From JASSUD01 sp031963045 (GTDB lineage: Bacteria; Pseudomonadota; Gammaproteobacteria; Burkholderiales; Burkholderiaceae), in the NCBI GenBank assembly GCA_031963045.1, contig JASSUK010000015.1:213449-277448 (forward strand): a stretch of 64,000 bases of DNA, read 5' to 3'. The notes beneath the pieces were generated by a model. That model saw nothing but the letters and a program-made list of their open reading frames with translations. It had not been told where the DNA came from and did not search any database. Made by a program: the position numbers and the translations under genes. Positions 59,421 through 64,000 of this stretch are shown one piece after another (the stretch's first letter is position 1; each line of letters starts with the position of its first letter).

Positions 59421-61952
59421 ATGCCTAAAGCCTTAATCATTGCGGAAAAACCTTCTGTTGCCAGCGATATTGCGCGGGCGCTCGGAGGCTTTACCAAAAA
59501 AGAGGACTACTTTGAAAACGAAGAGTACGTGATCTCTTCGGCTATTGGCCACTTACTCCAGATCAAAGCACCCGACGAATACGATGTCAAACGTGGGAAA
59601 TGGAGCTTCGCGCATTTGCCCGTCATTCCGCCACACTTTGATTTAGAACCTATTGCAAAGAGCGAAGCACGCCTTAAAGCGCTCACCAAACTCATCAAAC
59701 GCAAAGATATTGACCGCTTGATCAATGCCTGCGATGCAGGGCGCGAGGGAGAACTTATCTTTCGCATGATCGTTCAGCACGCTAAATCCAAACTTCCGAT
59801 CGAGCGACTCTGGCTGCAATCCATGACCAAGCAGGCTATCCGAGAGAGCTTCACGCGCCTGCGCAGCGATGCAGAGGTGCAACCCCTCGCACATGCTGCG
59901 CGCTGCCGCTCTGAGGCCGATTGGTTGGTTGGTATCAATGGCACGCGTGCCATGACTGCATTTAATAGCAAGGATGGAGGTTTTTTTCTAACAACAGTCG
60001 GGCGCGTACAAACCCCTACTCTGTCTATCGTTGTTGAGCGCGAAGAGAAAATCCGCAAATTTATCCCTCGCGATTATTGGGAAGTCCATGCACAGTTTAT
60101 GTGTGCAGCTGGGATGTATGAGGGACGCTGGTTCGATCCTAAGTTCAAAAAACAAGAAACGGACCCTGAGCAGCGCGATTCTCGACTCTGGAGCCAGGCC
60201 GCTGCAGAATCGATAGTCGTAGCGTGCCGCGAACAGATCGGTACCGCCACAGAAGAGTCAAAGCTCTCCACACAGCTTTCGCCTTTACTGTTTGATCTAA
60301 CCAGCCTGCAGCGTGAGGCAAATAGCCGATTTGGCTTTTCCGCCAAAAATACCCTGGGCATCGCGCAAGCCTTATATGAAAAGCATAAGGTCCTCACTTA
60401 CCCCCGTACCGATTCCCGTGCACTGCCTCAAGATTATGTCGAGACGGCAAAAAACACGCTTGAGGCCCTACAGCAAGAAACAAAGTGGGAACCCCTTGCA
60501 AAAACAATCCTTAAAGAGGGATGGGCCAAGCCTAACCGCCGTATTTTTGACAATAGTAAGGTCAGCGATCACTTCGCTATCATCCCTACCCTGCAAATGC
60601 CTGGTGCACTTTCTGAACCAGAACAAAAGCTCTATGAATTAGTGGTGCGCCGCTTTTTAGCCGTTTTTTTCCCTGCCGCCCATTATCAAATCACCACACG
60701 CATCACCCAGGTACTTGGGCATTCTTTTAAAACAGAAGGCAAAGTTTTAACCTCTCCGGGTTGGCTACAAGTATATGGACGCGAGAGCCAAGAAGGCGAC
60801 CAAGATCAACTCGTGGCGCTGATCCCTGGTGAGCGTATTCAAACTGAAGACATACAATCCAATGGCCTCACCACCAAACCACCTGCACGCTACAACGAAG
60901 CAAGTTTACTAGCAGCGATGGAAGGTGCAGGCAAGCGTATTGAAGATGATGAATTACGCGCAGCGATGGCAACAAAAGGCTTAGGAACCCCTGCTACCCG
61001 CGCAGCCATCATTGAAGGCCTATTGACTGAAAAATACATAGTACGGGAAGGACGAGAGCTCCAACCTATGGCCAAAGCATTCCAGCTTATGACCCTTTTG
61101 CGTGGCTTGCGTGTGAAGGAGCTCACTGCTCCCGAGCTCACAGGAGATTGGGAATTTAAATTAGCCCAAATCGAACAAGGCCAACTTGCGCGCGATGAAT
61201 TTATGCAAGACATCGCACGCATGACCCAAATCATCGTAAAAAGAGCCAAAGAATATGACTCCGATACGATACCCGGTGACTACACCACGCTGCACACGCC
61301 CTGCCCGCATTGCGGCAGCGAAGTCAAAGAAAACTATCGCCGCTTTTCCTGCACGCAGTGTGCGTTTTCCGTGACGAAATCCCCTGCAGGGCGGCAATTT
61401 GAAATTCCAGAGATAGAAGAGCTCCTGCAAAACAAGCAACTCGGACCTCTATCGGGATTTCGCAGCAAAATGGGGCGCCCTTTTGCTGCGCAGCTCAAGC
61501 TGTCTTTTGATGAAGAGATACAAAATTTCAAACTCGAATTTGATTTCGGCCAAGAGACGCAAGAAGATTCAGGCCCCGCACCGGATTTCAGCAAGCAAGA
61601 ATCCATAGGCCCCTGTCCAAAATGCAATAGCCGTGTTTTTGAACACGGCATGCACTATGTCTGCGAGCACAGTGTAGGGCCATCTAAAAGCTGCACCTTC
61701 CGCTCTGGCATCGTGGTCTTACAGCAAATTATTGATCATGAACAAATGCATAAGCTCCTGAGCGAAGGCCGCACCGATTTACTCACAGGCTTTAAATCTG
61801 CCCGTACAGGCCGCAACTTCAAAGCATTTTTAGTTAAAAAAGAAGCGGATCACACTATCGGCTTTGAATTTGAGAAAAAAGAAGCAGCACCCAAAAAAAC
61901 CACCACGGCTAAAACTACACGAACCAGAAAATCTGCTGTAACCGTGGCGTGA
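59421..61952 (+). CDS. topB: DNA topoisomerase III
   Basis: An 843-residue type IA topoisomerase. The start MPKALIIAEKPSVASDIAR matches the family; an ATG 18 bases upstream is less likely. The TOPRIM domain has the acidic site in NACDAGREGELIF. The catalytic tyrosine is Tyr327 in VLTYPRTDSRALP. The C-terminal part carries zinc-finger modules (CPHCGSEV...CTQCAF and CPKCNSRV with a later Cys pair) and a Lys/Thr-rich tail, typical of the longer betaproteobacterial form. Confidence 0.96.
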   Translation: MPKALIIAEKPSVASDIARALGGFTKKEDYFENEEYVISSAIGHLLQIKAPDEYDVKRGKWSFAHLPVIPPHFDLEPIAKSEARLKALTKLIKRKDIDRLINACDAGREGELIFRMIVQHAKSKLPIERLWLQSMTKQAIRESFTRLRSDAEVQPLAHAARCRSEADWLVGINGTRAMTAFNSKDGGFFLTTVGRVQTPTLSIVVEREEKIRKFIPRDYWEVHAQFMCAAGMYEGRWFDPKFKKQETDPEQRDSRLWSQAAAESIVVACREQIGTATEESKLSTQLSPLLFDLTSLQREANSRFGFSAKNTLGIAQALYEKHKVLTYPRTDSRALPQDYVETAKNTLEALQQETKWEPLAKTILKEGWAKPNRRIFDNSKVSDHFAIIPTLQMPGALSEPEQKLYELVVRRFLAVFFPAAHYQITTRITQVLGHSFKTEGKVLTSPGWLQVYGRESQEGDQDQLVALIPGERIQTEDIQSNGLTTKPPARYNEASLLAAMEGAGKRIEDDELRAAMATKGLGTPATRAAIIEGLLTEKYIVREGRELQPMAKAFQLMTLLRGLRVKELTAPELTGDWEFKLAQIEQGQLARDEFMQDIARMTQIIVKRAKEYDSDTIPGDYTTLHTPCPHCGSEVKENYRRFSCTQCAFSVTKSPAGRQFEIPEIEELLQNKQLGPLSGFRSKMGRPFAAQLKLSFDEEIQNFKLEFDFGQETQEDSGPAPDFSKQESIGPCPKCNSRVFEHGMHYVCEHSVGPSKSCTFRSGIVVLQQIIDHEQMHKLLSEGRTDLLTGFKSARTGRNFKAFLVKKEADHTIGFEFEKKEAAPKKTTTAKTTRTRKSAVTVA

Positions 61953-62001
61953 GAACTCCATTCACACACGATATGCAATCGCCTTCATTACAGGAAATAC
62001 T

Positions 62002-63309
62002 ATGACCCCTACTTCTCGCAGCACCGCCACCATTTCTTTTAGCGATGAGGCTTCTGGCGCAAAAAATTTGCCAGTTCTTACTGGGTCAATAGGTCCTGAT
62101 GCAATTGATATTCGCAAACTCTATGAGCAAACTGGAAAATTTACCTACGACCCAGGTTTTATGTCGACTGCAGCCTGCAGCTCAGCTATTACCTACATTG
62201 ATGGCGATAAAGGCCAATTACTACATCGCGGCTATCCTATCGAGCAGCTAGCTAGACACTGTGATTTTTTAGAAGTCTGCCATCTACTACTAAAAGGTGA
62301 GTTACCCACCCTTACACAAAAAAATACATTCTCAGACACCGTGAAAATACACACGATGGTTCATGAGCAAATGCACTTCTTTTTCCGTGGATTTCGTCGC
62401 GACTCCCACCCAATGGCCGTATTAACAGGCTGTGTAGGCGCGCTTTCCGCCTTCTATCACGACTCCCTGGATATCACCAATCCACGCCATCGCGAAGTAT
62501 CCGCAATCCGCATGATTGCAAAGCTACCCACACTCGTTGCAATGGCTTTTAAATACAACACAGGCACACCATTTATCTATCCGCATAACGCGCTGAACTA
62601 CAGTGAAAACTTTATGCGCATGATGTTCTCCACGCCTTGTGAAGACTATAAAGTCAACAAAGTACTCGCCCGTGCACTAGACCGCATTTTGATTTTGCAT
62701 GCCGATCATGAACAAAATGCCTCTACCTCAACCGTACGTTTAGCAGGCTCGTCAGGAGCCAATCCTTTTGCCTGCATTGCAGCAGGTATTGCCTGCTTAT
62801 GGGGCCCAGCACATGGAGGCGCCAATGAAGCAGCACTCAATATGCTCGAAGAAATCGGCTCCGCAGACCATATCCCCGAATTCATCAAGCAAGTAAAAGA
62901 TAAAAATTCCTCCATCAAACTCATGGGTTTTGGGCATCGGGTCTACAAAAACTACGACCCACGCGCAAAACTCATGCGCGAAACCTGTCACGAAGTACTC
63001 GAAGAACTGGGCCTACATGACGACCCACTCTTCAAACTAGCAATGACACTGGAAAAAATTGCACTGGAAGACGAATACTTCGTATCACGCAAACTCTATC
63101 CAAACGTAGATTTCTATTCAGGCATCGTACTACGCGCCCTGGGAATCCCCTCCTCCATGTTCACCTGCATCTTCGCCATGGCACGCACAGTAGGATGGAT
63201 TGCACAATGGAGTGAAATGATCGCAGACCCCGAGCAAAAAATCGGCCGCCCCCGCCAACTGTACACAGGCCAAACTCTACGGGATGTAGCACCGATCGAA
63301 ACCCGTTAA
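62002..63309 (+). CDS. gltA: citrate synthase
   Basis: A 435-residue hexameric type II citrate synthase, the entry enzyme of the TCA cycle. Catalytic residues are in HADHEQNASTSTVR and WGPAHGGANEAALNML (His), LMGFGHRVYKNYDPRAKLM (His) and YPNVDFYSGIVLRALG (Asp). An allosteric NADH-site-bearing N-domain is present. A clear terminator follows. In Burkholderia gltA lies near the sdh genes; it is separate here. Confidence 0.98.
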   Translation: MTPTSRSTATISFSDEASGAKNLPVLTGSIGPDAIDIRKLYEQTGKFTYDPGFMSTAACSSAITYIDGDKGQLLHRGYPIEQLARHCDFLEVCHLLLKGELPTLTQKNTFSDTVKIHTMVHEQMHFFFRGFRRDSHPMAVLTGCVGALSAFYHDSLDITNPRHREVSAIRMIAKLPTLVAMAFKYNTGTPFIYPHNALNYSENFMRMMFSTPCEDYKVNKVLARALDRILILHADHEQNASTSTVRLAGSSGANPFACIAAGIACLWGPAHGGANEAALNMLEEIGSADHIPEFIKQVKDKNSSIKLMGFGHRVYKNYDPRAKLMRETCHEVLEELGLHDDPLFKLAMTLEKIALEDEYFVSRKLYPNVDFYSGIVLRALGIPSSMFTCIFAMARTVGWIAQWSEMIADPEQKIGRPRQLYTGQTLRDVAPIETR

Positions 63310-63340
63310 GCGATCGCCTACATTTGCATTCTTGAAGTAC

Positions 63341-63377
63341 AAAAAAACCGCATGCCAATCTGGCTTGCGGTTTTTTT
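63341..63377 (+). terminator. intrinsic terminator after gltA
   Basis: CCGCATGCCA-ATC-TGGCTTGCGG with an A-run on the left and seven T on the right. It ends gltA transcription. Confidence 0.88.
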
Positions 63378-63391
63378 ATGTTGCATCTTTA

Positions 63392-63553
63392 TAACTGATG
63401 TTACGCACGTTGTAGGGTGGTGAATTGCATATGTAAAAAAGCTTTACAAACCTTCACCCACCGCAAGAAAAGCAAAGAACTGTAGGTTGGTGGTGACGAA
63501 GGAACCCCAACACGCACACCACAGTATTCTTGAATACCTGCGTAACATCAGTT
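63392..63553. repeat. family A unit bounded by perfect inverted ends
   Basis: AACTGATGTTACGCA at the left (63392-63406) and TGCGTAACATCAGTT at the right (63539-63553) are exact inverted repeats. Inside, a degraded copy lies on the left (GTAGGGTGGTGAATTGCATA) and a clean plus core at 63481-63522. The right part TTGAATACCTGCG matches other copies. This is the clearest view of both ends of the element. The rest of the 593-bp gap, to 63847, shows no supported gene. Confidence 0.83.
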
Positions 63554-63847
63554 TATAAGAGAAAAAAACGCAATAGGCTACCCCCAGCGCAATCAAAGCT
63601 AACCAAAATGTACAGTAAGAAAAAATGATGTGATAAGATTATTAATCAGAAAAATAAGAATATTCTCAACCGCCAGATACTTGTGTATGTTTTACAAATT
63701 TGTACGCATGCATGGTTCCAAGGTCGGGTGCATTATTTCTATTTTTATTCAAGCGCACATTCGCCTGTTCCCATTTCGCCTCTATCCATTTGAGGTGCTA
63801 GAAATAGGCTCTGACTATTGAATGCATGAATGCGTAAGTAGAGGCGA

Positions 63848-63887
63848 ATTGTATAGAAAGTACTATAATTGTACAGAAAGTACTATT
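63848..63887. promoter_or_regulatory. tandem 20-bp direct repeat upstream of the last gene
   Basis: ATTGTATAGAAAGTACTATA is followed immediately by ATTGTACAGAAAGTACTATT, two copies differing at two positions. They end 15 bp before the ATG at 63903, and TATAAT occurs at the junction. The placement suggests an operator or an overlapping promoter/operator. Confidence 0.55.
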
Positions 63888-63902
63888 TATAACGAGGAAA
63901 GT

Positions 63903-64000
63903 ATGCAATTAGAATTATCTTCAATGGCGGTTATGTCGAAAGTGCTTCAGTCTACGTGTGAAGGTCGTGATTTCCATCGGGGACATCTCTCTGAGCCTGT
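63903..64000 (+). CDS. unknown protein, N-terminal part
   Basis: AACGAGGAAAGT precedes the ATG, a good ribosome binding site. The visible 32 codons begin MQLELSSMAVMSKVLQSTC and continue to the window edge without a stop. No family is recognised. The AT-rich upstream region and the tandem repeat suggest a regulated accessory gene. Confidence 0.55.
   Translation, partial: MQLELSSMAVMSKVLQSTCEGRDFHRGHLSEP

Noticed and set aside
63630..63821. 63-codon plus frame between gltA and the last gene
   Set aside because: No ribosome binding site, AT-driven composition and no recognisable features; treated as chance.

Overview
The window reads as a chromosomal segment of a betaproteobacterium of the Burkholderiaceae. 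Almost every protein is recognisably Burkholderia-like, and many blocks keep the order found there: accB-accC-prmA, carA-carB-greA with yhbY/rlmE/ftsH, the yceD-rpmF-plsX-fabH-fabD-fabG-acpP-fabF run leading into rpoE, zapB-like-zapA-6S RNA, mreBCD-mrdA-rodA beside gatCAB, and hemE-priA. By eye the base composition is much less GC-rich than free-living Burkholderia. Many genes expected inside these blocks are missing (secG/tpiA before nuoA, rseA/rseB/mucD after rpoE, folP/glmM after ftsH, pepA/valS around holC), and short repeats pack the intergenic spaces. This suggests a reduced, repeat-rich genome such as the endofungal Mycoavidus/Glomeribacter lineage. That placement is inference, not proof.

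Layout. 1-1249: start of the complex I operon (nuoA, nuoB, start of nuoC) on the minus strand. 1504-9868: aroQ, accB, accC, prmA, pyrD, yggX, tusA-like and mutS on the plus strand. 9869-12875: a small accessory patch with repeats, three tandem coiled-coil/membrane-anchor genes (the third decayed) and two convergent genes for small proteins with paired hydrophobic segments. 12876-21421: ftsH, rlmE, yhbY, greA, carB, carA. 21704-26631: sspB, ppiD, tRNA-Val, lepA. 26784-34615: rpoE and the fatty acid/phospholipid initiation cluster. 34956-40646: BtuB-like receptor, zapB-like, zapA, 6S RNA, SIMPL protein, lgt, holC. 40981-47043: the elongasome genes. 47552-53382: gatCAB, xth, hemE. 53774-63309: priA, an orphan amino-acid binding protein, an unusual 2-hydroxyacid dehydrogenase homologue, topB, gltA. 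A partial unknown gene starts at 63903.

The most distinctive non-genic content is two kinds of dispersed palindromic repeat. Family A has a core that begins GTAGGTTGGTGGTGA and ends AACCCCAACATGC. I count about 27 intact or degraded copies, often in alternating orientation, and some lie inside longer units bounded by AACTGATGTTACGC inverted ends. Several copies provide or overlap the stop codon of the gene before them (prmA, pyrD, holC, probably priA). Family B elements are 90-150 bp stem-loops with a shared central design around a GTAC palindrome but different, internally complementary arms. They lie between genes of the nuo, gat, acc and mre clusters and upstream of acpP. No transposase is present in the window, so both families look non-autonomous.

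The genes cover core functions: respiration, fatty acid and phospholipid initiation, pyrimidine and carbamoyl phosphate synthesis, transamidation-based tRNA charging, cell shape, DNA repair and restart, and envelope quality control. No CRISPR array, prophage, intact insertion sequence or secondary-metabolite cluster was seen.
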